A stretch of 64,000 nucleotides of DNA from Comamonas sp. lk. Lineage in GTDB: Bacteria; Pseudomonadota; Gammaproteobacteria; Burkholderiales; Burkholderiaceae_C. The DNA is taken from positions 1 to 64,000 of the forward strand of contig CAMAQV010000011.1 in NCBI GenBank assembly GCA_945860595.1, read 5' to 3'. A program made the position numbers and the translations under genes. The notes under the pieces were generated by a model. It made no database searches. It worked only from the letters and a program-made list of their open reading frames with translations, and had not been told where the DNA came from. Positions 26,960-36,778 of the stretch are shown piece after piece; positions within the stretch are counted from its first letter, which is position 1, and each line of letters starts with the position of its first letter.

Positions 26960-28693
26960 TTACTTTTTCGCGGTTTGCGGATTGAGCATGGTAATGCGTC
27001 CACTCTCGGTGCCAGCGGTCTCGTCGATGATGGCGTTGATCAGGGTGGGTTTGCCACTGGCCACCGCCTCGCGCATGGCCGCGCCCAATTCGGCCGGCGT
27101 ATTGGCCACCACGCCCACACCGCCAAAGGCTTGCATCATCATTTCGTAGCGCGCACCTTTGACAAATACGGTGGGTGCCACGTCGGCGCCGCCCGAACCA
27201 TTCACATCGGTGCCACGGTAGACACCGTTGTTGTTGAAGACCACCACACAGACCGGCAGGTGGTAGCGGCAAATGGTCTCGACCTCCATGGCGCTGAAGC
27301 CAAAGGCGCTGTCGCCTTCCACCGCAATCACCTGCTTGCCGGTGACCACCGCAGCGGCCACGGAAAAGCCCATGCCGATACCCATGATGCCCCAGGTGCC
27401 CACGTCCAGGCGCTTGCGCGGCAGGTACATGTCCACGATGCTGCGGGTGAAGTCCAGGGTATTCGCGCCTTCGTTCACCAAAATCGCCTCGGGGTTCTCG
27501 CGGATCACGTCGCGCACCGCGCTCAGCGCGCTTTGGAAGTTCATGGGCGAGGGGTTCTTCGCCAGGGTCTCGGCCATCTTGGCCTGGTTTTTGTCACGCT
27601 TATCAAAGACTGCGCGGGTCCATTCTGCGGGCGGTGCGGCCCACGTGGGTCCCATCCCCGCCAGCAGCGCGTCTACGCAAGAGCCCACATCGCCCACCAG
27701 CGGCGCGGCAATGGGCACATTGCTGTCCATTTCAGTGGGCGCGATGTCGATTTGGATAAACCGCCGCGTGGTTGATCCGCCCCAGGTCTTGCCCTTGCCG
27801 TGCGAGAGAAGCCAGTTCAGCCGCGCACCGATCAGGAGCACCACGTCCGCTTCGGCCAGCACATGCGAGCGCGCGGCAGAGGCACATTGGGCATGGGTGT
27901 CGGGCAGCAGGCCCTTGGCCATGGACATGGGCAGGTAGGGAATGCCCGAGCGTTCCACGAGGGCCCGAACCGAGGCGTCGGCCTGCGCGTAAGCGGCGCC
28001 TTTACCCAGCAATATCAGTGGCTTTTGGGCGCTCTTGAGGACATCGAGTGCCCGCTGCACCGCGTCGGGCGCGGGAATCTGGCGGGGCGCAGCGTCCACG
28101 ACCTTGATGAGCGAGGCGGCACCGGCTGCCGCGTCCATGGTCTGGGCGAACAGTTTGGCCGGCATATCGAGGTACACGCCGCCGGGGCGGCCCGACAGGG
28201 CCGAGCGGATGGCGCGTGCAATGCCCACGCCAATGTCTTGCGCGTGCAGGATGCGGAACGCCGCTTTGCACAGCGGCTTGGCAATCGCCAGTTGGTCCAT
28301 CTCTTCGTAATCGCCTTGCTGCAGATCGACGATCTCGCGCTCGCTGGAGCCGCTGATCAGAATCATCGGAAAGCAATTGGTCGTGGCGTTGGCCAAGGCG
28401 GTCAGGCCGTTCAGAAAGCCCGGCGCCGAGACGGTAAGGCAGATGCCCGGCTTTTGCGTCAGAAACCCGGCGGCCGCGGCCGCGTTGCCTGCATGCTGTT
28501 CGTGGCGGAAAGAGATCACCCGCATTCCGGCGGTCTGCGCCATGCGCGTCAGGTCGGTGATCGGGATACCCGGGAGCCCGAAGATGGTGTCGATGCCGTT
28601 GAGTTTGAGCGCGTCGATGACCAGATGGAAGCCATCGGTCTGCGCGGCCAGGGCCTGTACCGCCTGGGTTTCACTGGGTGTTGCTGCTGTCAT
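26960..28693 (-). CDS. oxc: Oxalyl-CoA decarboxylase
   Basis: A 577-residue thiamine-diphosphate enzyme: [19 protein letters not shown] with the following [14 protein letters not shown] (N-terminal catalytic glutamate region), QGDYEEMDQ, and the ThDP/Mg motif [18 protein letters not shown] ending [10 protein letters not shown]. It converts oxalyl-CoA to formyl-CoA and CO2. It is the first gene of the operon oxc-frc-formyltransferase-tctCBA. GGAG precedes ATG 28691-28693. The 287 bases up to the divergent efflux operon must hold both promoters; I saw no clear operator there. Confidence 0.96.
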   Translation of the reverse strand: MTAATPSETQAVQALAAQTDGFHLVIDALKLNGIDTIFGLPGIPITDLTRMAQTAGMRVISFRHEQHAGNAAAAAGFLTQKPGICLTVSAPGFLNGLTALANATTNCFPMILISGSSEREIVDLQQGDYEEMDQLAIAKPLCKAAFRILHAQDIGVGIARAIRSALSGRPGGVYLDMPAKLFAQTMDAAAGAASLIKVVDAAPRQIPAPDAVQRALDVLKSAQKPLILLGKGAAYAQADASVRALVERSGIPYLPMSMAKGLLPDTHAQCASAARSHVLAEADVVLLIGARLNWLLSHGKGKTWGGSTTRRFIQIDIAPTEMDSNVPIAAPLVGDVGSCVDALLAGMGPTWAAPPAEWTRAVFDKRDKNQAKMAETLAKNPSPMNFQSALSAVRDVIRENPEAILVNEGANTLDFTRSIVDMYLPRKRLDVGTWGIMGIGMGFSVAAAVVTGKQVIAVEGDSAFGFSAMEVETICRYHLPVCVVVFNNNGVYRGTDVNGSGGADVAPTVFVKGARYEMMMQAFGGVGVVANTPAELGAAMREAVASGKPTLINAIIDETAGTESGRITMLNPQTAKK

Positions 28694-28980
28694 GGGTTGT
28701 ACTCCGCGAGATAGGTGTTCCGGTCTGCGCCGAATTACCTGTTAATCCTGCCCCGGTACCGCTGCAACCGGCAGCCAATAAGGCACCGCTTTCATGCGAG
28801 CGTCAAATAAATATGCTAACCGCTTCCCAGGCCGCGCCAAGCAGGGTAAGTACTGAGCCGTTCCCCCGGCAACCCATGTGAAGCGTGCCCGCTGGGCGTG
28901 CCGTGGCGCTGCAGGCGTTTAAACTGAAGCGCAAAGGCGCCGACCGGCGCTATTTTTTTGTCTGGAGCGGGCGGCTTGCT

Positions 28981-30294
28981 ATGAGTTTTTTTGCTGGTGA
29001 TCCAACCGCGGCCCGCGCGGCCCTGCGCCTGTGCGTTCTGGCTTTGGCCGCTTGCTTGGCTGCTTGCGGCCCTGGCGACACGCCGGCACCCGGCGCCGGA
29101 GGCGCGGTTGGCGCAGGCGGACCTGGCGCGGGTGCCACGCCTCCCCCGCCCGAAGTCGGGGTGGTGACGGCCACGCCGGGCGAGGTGGGGCTCACCGCCG
29201 AACTGCCGGGCCGCCTGGAGGCCTCGCGGGTGGCCCAGGTGCGCGCCCGAGCCGCCGGTATCGTGCAACGGCGCTTGTTTGAAGAAGGCAGTGTGGTGCG
29301 CGCGGGGCAGCCGCTTTTTGATATCGACGCCGGTCCCTACCGGGCCGCACTGGACGGCGCTTTGGCCAGTCAGTCCAAGGCCGAGGCCAATGTGATGCAA
29401 ACGGCCAGCGTTGTCGAGCGCTACCGCCCTTTGGCAGAGGCCCGCGCCATCAGCCAGCAAGAGTTCGTGGCGGCGCAGGCGGCATTCAGGCAGGCTGAGG
29501 CGGACCTGGCCGTCGCCCGGGCTGCCATACAGACCGCGCGCATCAACCTGACCTACGCGTCGGTCAGTTCGCCGATTGCCGGGCGCATCGGCCGCGCGCT
29601 GGTCACCGAGGGCGCGCTGGTCGGGCAGGGCGAGGCCACGCCCATGGCGCTGGTGCAGCAAACCCATCCCATGCTGGTCAACTTCACCCAGTCGGCGAGT
29701 GAGCTGATGCGCCTGCGCGCCGCGCTGGACAGCGGCTTGCTCAAGCGCGCGCCCGGCAACCACGCCGCCAGCGTGCGTCTGGTGATGGAGGATGGCAGCG
29801 AATACGCCCAGTCCGGGCGGCTCTTGTTTTCTGACGTAACGGTGGACCCCAGCTCTGGGCAGGTGACCTTGCGTGCCGAAATACCCAATGCCGACGGCGT
29901 GTTGTTTCCCGGCCTGTATGTGCGGGTACGGCTAGAGCAGTCGCTGGCCAGCAATGCCATCGTGCTGCCGCAGCAGTCGCTCACGCGCTCGCCCCAGGGT
30001 GATACGGTCATGGTGGTGGACAGCGACGGCAAGGTGAAGCCGCGCCCGGTCAAGGTGGGCGGGCAGCGCGGCACCCAGTGGGTGGTGACCGAGGGTCTGC
30101 AAGCCGGTGAACAGGTGATGGTGGATGGCTTCCAGAAGCTGCGCGGCGACGCGCCGGTCAAGCCCGTTCCCTGGACTCCGCCAGGCACGCCGGCCCCGGC
30201 GTCACCTGGGGCGGCCCCAGCGGCGTCCGCTGCGCCTGCCCCGGCCGCAGCACCCCCGCCGGCGGCGGGTCCGGCTGCTGCAGCCAGCCGCTGA
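28981..30294 (+). CDS. RND efflux periplasmic adaptor lipoprotein (AcrA/MexA type)
   Basis: A 437-residue membrane fusion protein. The signal peptide ends in the lipobox LAAC with lipid-modified C29, followed by a Gly/Ala/Pro-rich linker. The lipoyl/barrel-sandwich and hairpin parts are visible (AAGIVQRRLFEEGSVVRAGQ, SVSSPIAGRIGRALVTEGAL), then the beta-barrel and a Pro/Ala-rich tail from about residue 400. It links the inner-membrane pump to the outer-membrane channel. ATG 28981 is chosen because only it places the lipobox correctly; the frame upstream lacks support. It is the first gene of a three-gene operon with no regulator beside it. Confidence 0.92.
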   Translation: MSFFAGDPTAARAALRLCVLALAACLAACGPGDTPAPGAGGAVGAGGPGAGATPPPPEVGVVTATPGEVGLTAELPGRLEASRVAQVRARAAGIVQRRLFEEGSVVRAGQPLFDIDAGPYRAALDGALASQSKAEANVMQTASVVERYRPLAEARAISQQEFVAAQAAFRQAEADLAVARAAIQTARINLTYASVSSPIAGRIGRALVTEGALVGQGEATPMALVQQTHPMLVNFTQSASELMRLRAALDSGLLKRAPGNHAASVRLVMEDGSEYAQSGRLLFSDVTVDPSSGQVTLRAEIPNADGVLFPGLYVRVRLEQSLASNAIVLPQQSLTRSPQGDTVMVVDSDGKVKPRPVKVGGQRGTQWVVTEGLQAGEQVMVDGFQKLRGDAPVKPVPWTPPGTPAPASPGAAPAASAAPAPAAAPPPAAGPAAAASR

Positions 30295-30306
30295 GGGGCG
30301 CGCAGC

Positions 30307-33300
30307 ATGGCTTCTTTTTTCATCAACCGGCCCATCTTCGCGTGGGTCATCGCGCTGTTCATCATGGTCTTGGGCTGCGTGGCTATCACCCAGCTGCCAA
30401 TTGCCCAGTACCCGCCGGTGGCCCCGCCCTCCATCGTGGTCACGGCCGCCTATCCCGGTGCGTCGGCGCAAACCTTGGAAGACGCGGTGCTGTCGGTGAT
30501 CGAGCGTGAAATGAACGGCGCCCCCGGCCTGATTTACATGGAATCGGTGGCGCAGTCGGATGGCTCGGGCAATATCACCCTGAGTTTCCAGCCCGGCACC
30601 AACCCCGATCTGGCCCAGGTCGACGTGCAGAACCGCCTGGCCCGCGCCACACCCCGCTTGCCGGCCGTGGTGACGCAGCAGGGCGTGCGGGTTGACAAGT
30701 CGCGTAGCAATTTTTTGCTTTTCACCATCCTCACGTCTGATGACCCGGCCTGGACGCCGGTGGCCTTGGGCGACTATGCCGCGCGCAACGTGCTACCCGA
30801 ATTGCAGCGCCTACCCGGCGTCGGTCAGGCGCAGTTGTTCGGCACCGAGCGCGCCATGCGGGTTTGGATAGACCCGGCCAAGTTGCTGGGATTGAACCTG
30901 TCGGCCGCCGACGTCAGCGCGGCCATCCGGGCCCAGAACGCGCAGGTCTCCGCCGGTGAAATCGGCAGCCTGCCCAATGTGTCCGGGCAGGGCATTGCGG
31001 CGACGGTGGTGGTCAACGGCCAGTTCAGCAGCGCCGAGCAGTTCGGCCGCATCACCATCCGTGCCAACCCCGACGGCTCCACCGTGCGCCTCCGAGACGT
31101 GGCGCGTATCGAACTCGGGGCCCAGGCTTACGCCACCTCGGCGCGCCTGAATGGCAAGCTTGCAACCGGCATGGGAGTACAACTCGCCCCCAGCGGAAAC
31201 GCCCTCGCCACCGCCAAGGCCGTACGCGACAAGATGCAAGAGCTGGAGCGGTTCTTCCCCAAAGGCATGTCGTGGACGATTCCCTATGACAGCTCGCGCT
31301 TTGTCGCGTTGTCGATTCGCCAGGTCACTGTAACCCTGCTCGAAGCGGTAGCGCTGGTGTTTTTGGTGATGTACCTGTTTTTGCAAAACTGGCGCTACAC
31401 CATCATTCCCACGCTGGTGGTCCCGGTGGCCTTGCTCGGCACCATGGCAGTTTTGCTGGCACTGGGTTTTTCGATCAACGTGCTGACCATGTTTGGCATG
31501 GTGCTGGTGATCGGCATCGTGGTGGACGATGCGATTGTGGTCGTGGAGAACGTGGAGCGCATCATGCGCCAGGAGGGGCTGGATCCGCTGCCCGCGACGC
31601 GCAAGGCCATGGGGCAGATTTCGGGCGCCATCGTGGGCGTCACCGTGGTGCTGATCTCCGTGTTCGTGCCGCTGGCTTTTTTTACCGGCTCAGTGGGCAA
31701 TATCTACCGCCAGTTCGCGACCGTGATGGGGGTGTCGATTGCCTTCTCGGCGCTGATGGCCTTGTCGCTCACGCCGGCCTTGTGCGCCACGCTGTTGCAG
31801 CCGATTCCGATGGGGCAGGAACATGGTCGCGGGGGCTTTTTTGGCGTATTCAACCGGGGCTTTGGCCGCACCGCAGCCTGGTACGAGCGCGGGGTGGCGC
31901 GCATGCTGCCGAACGCAGCCCGTTATCTGGTGATCTACCTGGCGATCATCGGCGCGGCGGTTTTCCTGTACCAGCGCCTGCCCACCTCGTTTTTACCGAA
32001 CGAAGACCAAGGCACCATGCTGGTGAACGTGCAGTTGCCGCCCGGTGCCACACAGGAGCGCACCCGCGCAGTGATTCAGCAGGTCGAGGGTTTCATGCTC
32101 AAACAGCCGGAGGTGCAGAGCATGGTTGGCATTCTGGGCTTCAGCTTTTCCGGGCTGGGTCAAAACGCGGCGCTGGCTTTTGTCACGTTCAAGGACTGGA
32201 AAGAACGGCCCGACCCCGCCAACGCGTCCCAGGCTGTGGCTGGACGATCCTTTGGTGCGCTGGCGCGCATCCGCGATGCGTTCATCTTTCCGCTGAGCCC
32301 GCCTCCGATTCCCGAATTGGGCACGGCTTCGGGCTTCAGCTTCAGGCTGCAGGACCGCGCCGGGCTGGGACACGACGCCCTGCTGGCCGCGCGCAACCAG
32401 ATGCTGGGCATGGCCGGTAAGAGCCCGCTGATCAGCCAGGTCCGTCCCGAAGGTCTGGAGGATGCGCCCCAGCTGCAACTCGATATTGATCGCGACAAAG
32501 CCCAGGCCCTGGGCGTGGGTTTTGACGCCATCAATGCGGCCATTTCCACTGCCTTGGGTTCGGCCTATATCAATGACTTTCCCAACGCCGGGCGTTTGCA
32601 GCGCGTGGTGGTGCAGGCCGATGCACCGGCGCGCATGCTGCCCGAGGACGTGTTGCGTTTGAGCGTGCTCAATGCGCGCGGTCAGGCTGTGCCGTTTTCG
32701 GCCTTTGCGTCCACCCGCTGGATCAAGGGCGCGATGCAGACCGTGCGCTACAACGGTTACCCCGCCATGCGCATTGGCGGCAGTGCCGCGCCGGGCTTCA
32801 GCACGGGGCAGGCCATGGCCGAAATGGAGCGCCTGGCCACGCAACTGCCAGCCGGGTTTGGCTATGAATGGACGGGCCTGTCGCGCGAGGAAAAACTGGC
32901 CGGCTCGCAGTCGCTCATCCTGTACAGCTTTGCCATCCTGTCGGTGTTTTTGTGCCTGGCTGCTTTGTATGAAAGCTGGTCCATTCCGCTGGCGGTGATT
33001 TTGGTGGTGCCGCTGGGCGTGCTGGGCGTGTTGCTGGGTACCTGGTCGCGCGGGTATTCCAATGACGTGTACTTTCAAGTGGGCCTGATCACCATCATCG
33101 GGCTGTCGGCCAAAAACGCGATTCTGATCATCGAGTTCGCCAAAGACCTGCAGGCCCAGGGTAAGGGTGTGATCGAGTCGGCGCTGGCCGCTGCGCATCT
33201 GCGCTTCCGCCCCATTGTGATGACCTCCATGGCCTTCACCCTGGGCGTGCTGCCACTGGCCCTGGCCACCGGGGCCGGTTCTGCCAGCCAGCGCGTGATC

Positions 33301-33462
33301 GGCACCGGGGTGATTGGCGGCATCCTGACCGGCACCAGCCTGGCCGTGCTGTTTGTGCCGGTGTTTTTTGTGCTCATCCGCAGCCTTTTTAAAGACAGTC
33401 CGCGCCAGCATCAGCTGCATGCCGAGCAGGCCACGCACATGGGGATACAGGGTGATGAATAA
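30307..33462 (+). CDS. RND multidrug efflux transporter, HAE-1 (AcrB/MexB) type
   Basis: A 1051-residue inner-membrane proton-driven pump, full length for the family. It starts ASFFINRPIFAWVIALFIMV, has the two large periplasmic loops, and carries the proton-relay aspartate pair in GIVVDDAIVVVENVERI of helix 4; a later matching charged site is GLSAKNAILIIEFAKDL. It exports hydrophobic or amphiphilic compounds through the adaptor and the outer-membrane channel. It begins 12 bases after the adaptor gene and overlaps the outer-membrane gene by 8 bases. Confidence 0.95.
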   Translation: MASFFINRPIFAWVIALFIMVLGCVAITQLPIAQYPPVAPPSIVVTAAYPGASAQTLEDAVLSVIEREMNGAPGLIYMESVAQSDGSGNITLSFQPGTNPDLAQVDVQNRLARATPRLPAVVTQQGVRVDKSRSNFLLFTILTSDDPAWTPVALGDYAARNVLPELQRLPGVGQAQLFGTERAMRVWIDPAKLLGLNLSAADVSAAIRAQNAQVSAGEIGSLPNVSGQGIAATVVVNGQFSSAEQFGRITIRANPDGSTVRLRDVARIELGAQAYATSARLNGKLATGMGVQLAPSGNALATAKAVRDKMQELERFFPKGMSWTIPYDSSRFVALSIRQVTVTLLEAVALVFLVMYLFLQNWRYTIIPTLVVPVALLGTMAVLLALGFSINVLTMFGMVLVIGIVVDDAIVVVENVERIMRQEGLDPLPATRKAMGQISGAIVGVTVVLISVFVPLAFFTGSVGNIYRQFATVMGVSIAFSALMALSLTPALCATLLQPIPMGQEHGRGGFFGVFNRGFGRTAAWYERGVARMLPNAARYLVIYLAIIGAAVFLYQRLPTSFLPNEDQGTMLVNVQLPPGATQERTRAVIQQVEGFMLKQPEVQSMVGILGFSFSGLGQNAALAFVTFKDWKERPDPANASQAVAGRSFGALARIRDAFIFPLSPPPIPELGTASGFSFRLQDRAGLGHDALLAARNQMLGMAGKSPLISQVRPEGLEDAPQLQLDIDRDKAQALGVGFDAINAAISTALGSAYINDFPNAGRLQRVVVQADAPARMLPEDVLRLSVLNARGQAVPFSAFASTRWIKGAMQTVRYNGYPAMRIGGSAAPGFSTGQAMAEMERLATQLPAGFGYEWTGLSREEKLAGSQSLILYSFAILSVFLCLAALYESWSIPLAVILVVPLGVLGVLLGTWSRGYSNDVYFQVGLITIIGLSAKNAILIIEFAKDLQAQGKGVIESALAAAHLRFRPIVMTSMAFTLGVLPLALATGAGSASQRVIGTGVIGGILTGTSLAVLFVPVFFVLIRSLFKDSPRQHQLHAEQATHMGIQGDE

Positions 33463-34894
33463 GTCTGCCAACCGCCGTCCGGCGATTGCCGTTGCCGCCG
33501 GGTGCGTGCGAAGCGCCACGGCGGTGGCCGCGCTGGCTTTGCTCGCATCGTGTGGGTCCCTGATGCCGCCGGAGGCGGTGCAGGTGGTACCTCGACCGGT
33601 GGGAGATACCGAATGGTCACGCACTGCCGCCACGCCTGCAGTGGCTGCCGGTGCCTTGCTGCCTTGGCGCAGCTATTTCGACGACCCCGACCTGCAGGTG
33701 TTGATTGCGCTGGCCCTTGTTCACAACAGCGACATGCGGCTGGCCGTGATCAACATCGCCCAGGCGCAGGCGCAGTGGGGCATCCGCAGCGCCGACCAGC
33801 TGCCCACGGTGAATGCGGTTGCGGGCGTGACCCGTGCGCCCAACGCGTTTGGCGTACAGACCACCAGCGTCACCACCGGCGTGGCGGTCACCGCCTATGA
33901 GTTTGATTTCTTCGGCCGCATCAGCGGCCTCAAAGAGCAGGCATTGGCGCAGTACCTGGCGACGCAAGAGGCCCGGCGTACCACCCAGATTACCCTGGTG
34001 ACCCTGGTCGCACAGGCCTGGATTGCCCTGCTGGCCGACGCCCGCAACCTGGAGCTGGCCCAGCAGGCGCTGGCCTCCCGCCAGGCCAGCCTGGACTTGC
34101 TGCGCCTGCGCGCTACACACGGGGTGTCATCGGCGTTAGAGCTGCGCCAGAGCGAGTCCTTCTTGGAAGGTGTGCGCGTCACCCAGGCGCAACTGGAACG
34201 CCAGATGGCGCTGGATGAAAATGCGCTGACCTTGCTGCTGGGGCAGGCGGTGCCGCAGGCCCAGGTGGCGCGCTTTCAGGCGGCGCGTTTCGCGCAATTC
34301 AGCCTGCCCGAATTGCCGCCCGGTCTGCCATCGGAGTTGCTGGTGCGGCGTGCCGACATCCGCCAGGCCGAGCTGGGCCTCAAAGCCGCCAACGCCAATA
34401 TTGCCGCTGCCCGCGCGGCATTTTTCCCGCGCATTTCACTCACCGCTACGGCGGGCTCCGCGAGCGCCGAATTGGGCACTTTGCTCAAGTCCGGAACCTG
34501 GGCCTTTAGCCTGGCACCACAGGTTCTGATGCCCTTGTTTGATGCCGGGCGCAACCGCGCCACCTGGGAGCTGGCCCGCGCCTCGGCCGAGGCGTCCATG
34601 GTGCAGTATGAAAAAGCCGTGCAAGTGGCTTTCCGCGAAGTGGCTGACGCGCTGGCCACGCGCGCCGGCTGGGCGCGCCAGCTGCAGGCCCAGCAGGCCC
34701 AAACCCAGGCCGACACCGAGCGCCTGCGCCTGGTCGCATTGCGTTTACAGCACGGCGCAGCCAGCCAGCTGGATGTGCTGGAACTGGAGCGCACGGTACT
34801 GGCCGATCAGCAGGCGCTGACGGCTGCGCAATGGGCTTATTTGCAGTCGCAGGTCACCCTCTACAAAGTGCTGGGCGGGGGGCCGGAGGAGTAG
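33455..34894 (+). CDS. Outer-membrane efflux lipoprotein (OprM/NodT, TolC superfamily)
   Basis: A 479-residue protein with a lipobox LLASC (C33) after the signal peptide and two OEP repeats rich in heptad-like Ala/Gln/Arg (LVAQAWIALLADARNLELAQ and its counterpart FREVADALATRAGW). It forms the trimeric exit duct of the RND pump. ATG 33455 overlaps the pump stop by 8 bases; a frame running upstream to 33353 is inside the pump gene and is rejected. It converges with the ybaK-like gene. Confidence 0.93.
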   Translation: MNKSANRRPAIAVAAGCVRSATAVAALALLASCGSLMPPEAVQVVPRPVGDTEWSRTAATPAVAAGALLPWRSYFDDPDLQVLIALALVHNSDMRLAVINIAQAQAQWGIRSADQLPTVNAVAGVTRAPNAFGVQTTSVTTGVAVTAYEFDFFGRISGLKEQALAQYLATQEARRTTQITLVTLVAQAWIALLADARNLELAQQALASRQASLDLLRLRATHGVSSALELRQSESFLEGVRVTQAQLERQMALDENALTLLLGQAVPQAQVARFQAARFAQFSLPELPPGLPSELLVRRADIRQAELGLKAANANIAAARAAFFPRISLTATAGSASAELGTLLKSGTWAFSLAPQVLMPLFDAGRNRATWELARASAEASMVQYEKAVQVAFREVADALATRAGWARQLQAQQAQTQADTERLRLVALRLQHGAASQLDVLELERTVLADQQALTAAQWAYLQSQVTLYKVLGGGPEE

Positions 34895-34916
34895 GACGTG
34901 GTGGCTAGCGGGCGTT

Positions 34917-35375
34917 TCACTGGCAGGCATCCACCCACTGCCCGCCCGTCACTTCGGCCATCAGTGCGGGGCTGATGCGCAGCGCGCTGTTCACCGATCC
35001 TGCTGCCGGCAGCACCTCGTCAAAGTCCTGCAGACTGCGGTCCAGATAGACCGGCAGCGGCGTGGCCAGGCCGAAAGGACAGACGCCGCCCACGGGGTGG
35101 CCGGTGACCGCCTCCAAATCTTCGGCGCCCAGCATCTTGCCCTTGCCAAACGCTGCCTTGAACTTGGTGTTGTCCACCCGTGCATCGCCACGCGCCACCA
35201 GCAACAAGACCCGGCCGTCGTGCATGCGAAAAGCCAGCGTTTTGGCAATGCGTCCCGGCTCCACGCTGTGGGCTTGCGCGGCCAGCGCGACCGTGGCGGT
35301 GCTGACCTCCAGTTCGGTGATGTGCGGGTCCAGCCCGCGCTCGGCAAAAAACGCCCGTACCGATGCGATGCCCAT
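34917..35375 (-). CDS. YbaK/ProX-type aminoacyl-tRNA editing domain protein
   Basis: A 152-residue stand-alone editing domain: SVRAFFAERGLDPHITELEV, RIAKTLAFRMHDGRVLLLVA with the conserved lysine, and GHPVGGVCPFGLATPLPVY. Family members hydrolyse mischarged Cys-tRNAPro or Ala-tRNAPro in trans; which one is not clear from sequence. It follows the MBL hydrolase gene by 20 bases on the same strand. Confidence 0.9.
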   Translation of the reverse strand: MGIASVRAFFAERGLDPHITELEVSTATVALAAQAHSVEPGRIAKTLAFRMHDGRVLLLVARGDARVDNTKFKAAFGKGKMLGAEDLEAVTGHPVGGVCPFGLATPLPVYLDRSLQDFDEVLPAAGSVNSALRISPALMAEVTGGQWVDACQ

Positions 35376-35395
35376 GCTTGCGCTCCTGCCGCCGT

Positions 35396-36034
35396 TCAGG
35401 TTCCGCCCACGTAGGGGTTGTGTTGGCGCTCGTAGCCAAAGCTGCTCTCGGGCCCGTGGCCGGGGATGAACACGGTCTCATCGCCCATGGGCCACAGCCG
35501 CTGCACGATGCTGCTGAGCAGGTCCGCATGGTTGCCACGCGGAAAGTCGGTGCGGCCAATGCTGCCGGCAAACAGCACGTCGCCCACGAAGGCGCGGTGG
35601 ATCTCAGGCGAATAAAACACCACATGGCCGGGCGTGTGGCCGGGGCAGTGGCGCACCTGCAGCACGTGTTCGCCCAGCGCCACGGTGTCGCCATCAAATA
35701 GCCAGCGCGTGGGCACAAAAGGCTGCGCCGCCGGAAAGCCGTAGCTCGCCGCGGCCTGGGGCAGACCGTCGATCCAGAACTGGTCGTCCGGGTGCGGGCC
35801 GCTGATGGGCAGCTGCAGCCGCTGCGCCAGCTCCGCCGTGGCCGCCGCGTGGTCCACATGGCCGTGGGTGATCCATATCTGCTCCAGGGTCAGGCCCAGG
35901 TCTTCGGTCGCCGCAATCAGCACGTCCAAATCGCCCCCCGGGTCAATGATGGCCGCGCGGTGGCTGGCATCGCACCAGACGATGGAGCAGTTTTGCTGAA
36001 ATGGCGTGACGGGGATGGTTTGGTAGCGCAGCAT
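35396..36034 (-). CDS. MBL-fold metallo-hydrolase (YcbL/glyoxalase II-like)
   Basis: A 212-residue hydrolase with the metal site THGHVDHAAAT (HxHxDH), the later histidine in HCPGHTPGHVVFY, the bridging Asp in FVGDVLFAGSIGRTDFPRGN and the last His in FIPGHGPES. This short form lacks the C-terminal substrate domain of true glyoxalase II, like YcbL. It probably hydrolyses a thioester. ATG 36032-36034 gives the family N-terminus LRYQTIPVTPFQQNC; the longer frame to 36154 has no support. Confidence 0.9.
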   Translation of the reverse strand: MLRYQTIPVTPFQQNCSIVWCDASHRAAIIDPGGDLDVLIAATEDLGLTLEQIWITHGHVDHAAATAELAQRLQLPISGPHPDDQFWIDGLPQAAASYGFPAAQPFVPTRWLFDGDTVALGEHVLQVRHCPGHTPGHVVFYSPEIHRAFVGDVLFAGSIGRTDFPRGNHADLLSSIVQRLWPMGDETVFIPGHGPESSFGYERQHNPYVGGT

Positions 36035-36152
36035 GGAGCCTGGAGTCAGGGTTGGGTTAGACGGTGAGAGAGAGTGGTGAATGTAGCTAAGTTGTGGGAG
36101 GCTTGCCCAGTTCCCGCTGCGCAATGGATTCAACACTGCCTGCCACGAAGCC

Positions 36153-36199
36153 ATACAAACGTATGTAAAAAAATATGGCTCGTGCTACATTCGAGCCAT
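36153..36199. promoter_or_regulatory. Candidate BrnA operator: two inverted repeats over the brnT start
   Basis: ATACAAACGTAT (36153-36164) holds the half-sites ATAC/GTAT. A second inverted repeat has 8-bp perfect arms, ATGGCTCG (36175-36182) and CGAGCCAT (36192-36199), with a 9-base spacer and overlaps the brnT start codon. BrnA-type antitoxins repress their own promoter, so these are good operator candidates. The second could also fold in the mRNA and hide the start. Confidence 0.5.
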
Positions 36200-36467
36200 G
36201 CACTTTGAGTGGGATGACGATAAGAACTTGGTGAATCTTGCCAAGCACCATGTTTCCTTTTACGAAGCTCAGTTGGCCTTCGCCGATCCGCAGCGTGTTA
36301 TTGCCCGGGACATCGGGCATAGCGAGAGCGAAGAGCGCTACTACTGCTTCGGAAAAGTCCAGGTTGGCGTCCTCACCGTGCGGTTCACCTATCGGAGCGA
36401 TGCCATTCGCATCATTGGCGCCGGATATTGGCGCAAAGGAAAGGCTGTTTATGAAGCGAAAAATTAG
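36198..36467 (+). CDS. brnT: BrnT-type ribonuclease toxin
   Basis: An 89-residue toxin of the BrnT family (RelE-like fold). The pattern FEWDDDKNLVNLAKHHVSFY, then ERYYCFGKVQVGVLTVRFTY and RIIGAGYWRKGKAVYE fits the family, with basic and aromatic residues of the catalytic face preserved. It would cleave RNA and stop growth when free of antitoxin. The toxin gene precedes the antitoxin gene, as usual for brnTA, and overlaps it by 17 bases. Confidence 0.9.
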   Translation: MHFEWDDDKNLVNLAKHHVSFYEAQLAFADPQRVIARDIGHSESEERYYCFGKVQVGVLTVRFTYRSDAIRIIGAGYWRKGKAVYEAKN

Positions 36468-36735
36468 TTATACGGATGAGCCCCTTGGCGAGATTGAGGT
36501 AGTGCCTGACTTTTTGCCGCAACCGGCAGAGTTGGCATTTCGAGAAGAGGGCGTCAAGGTAACCCTCGCCCTGAGCAAAAAGAGCGTGGATTTTTTCAAA
36601 GTCGAAGCCTCAAAACACCAGACGCAGTACCAGCGGATGATCCGACGCCTGCTGGATGCCTATGTCGACGCGCAGCAAGCAGCGCCTGCGCCGGGAGCTT
36701 CCACGCGCACGCCAACGAAGCGGGCTGCCGTTTAG
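36451..36735 (+). CDS. brnA: BrnA-type antitoxin
   Basis: A 94-residue antitoxin starting at ATG 36451 inside the end of brnT. The N-terminal part (ISYTDEPLGEIEVVPDFLP) should wrap the toxin; the C-terminal part KVTLALSKKSVDFFKVEASK plus YQRMIRRLLDAYV is the ribbon-helix-helix DNA-binding region, followed by a disordered Ala/Pro tail. It neutralises BrnT and should repress the promoter. Confidence 0.85.
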   Translation: MKRKISYTDEPLGEIEVVPDFLPQPAELAFREEGVKVTLALSKKSVDFFKVEASKHQTQYQRMIRRLLDAYVDAQQAAPAPGASTRTPTKRAAV

Positions 36736-36778
36736 CTTGGGCTGTAGCCAGCGCTCCAAATGAGTGCATAGTCCACCC

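Noticed and set aside
31993..33633. Minus-strand frame of 546 codons opposite the RND pump and the start of the outer-membrane gene
   Set aside because: The sense strand encodes a full-length AcrB-type pump; the antisense product is Gln/His/Arg-rich with no recognisable domain.
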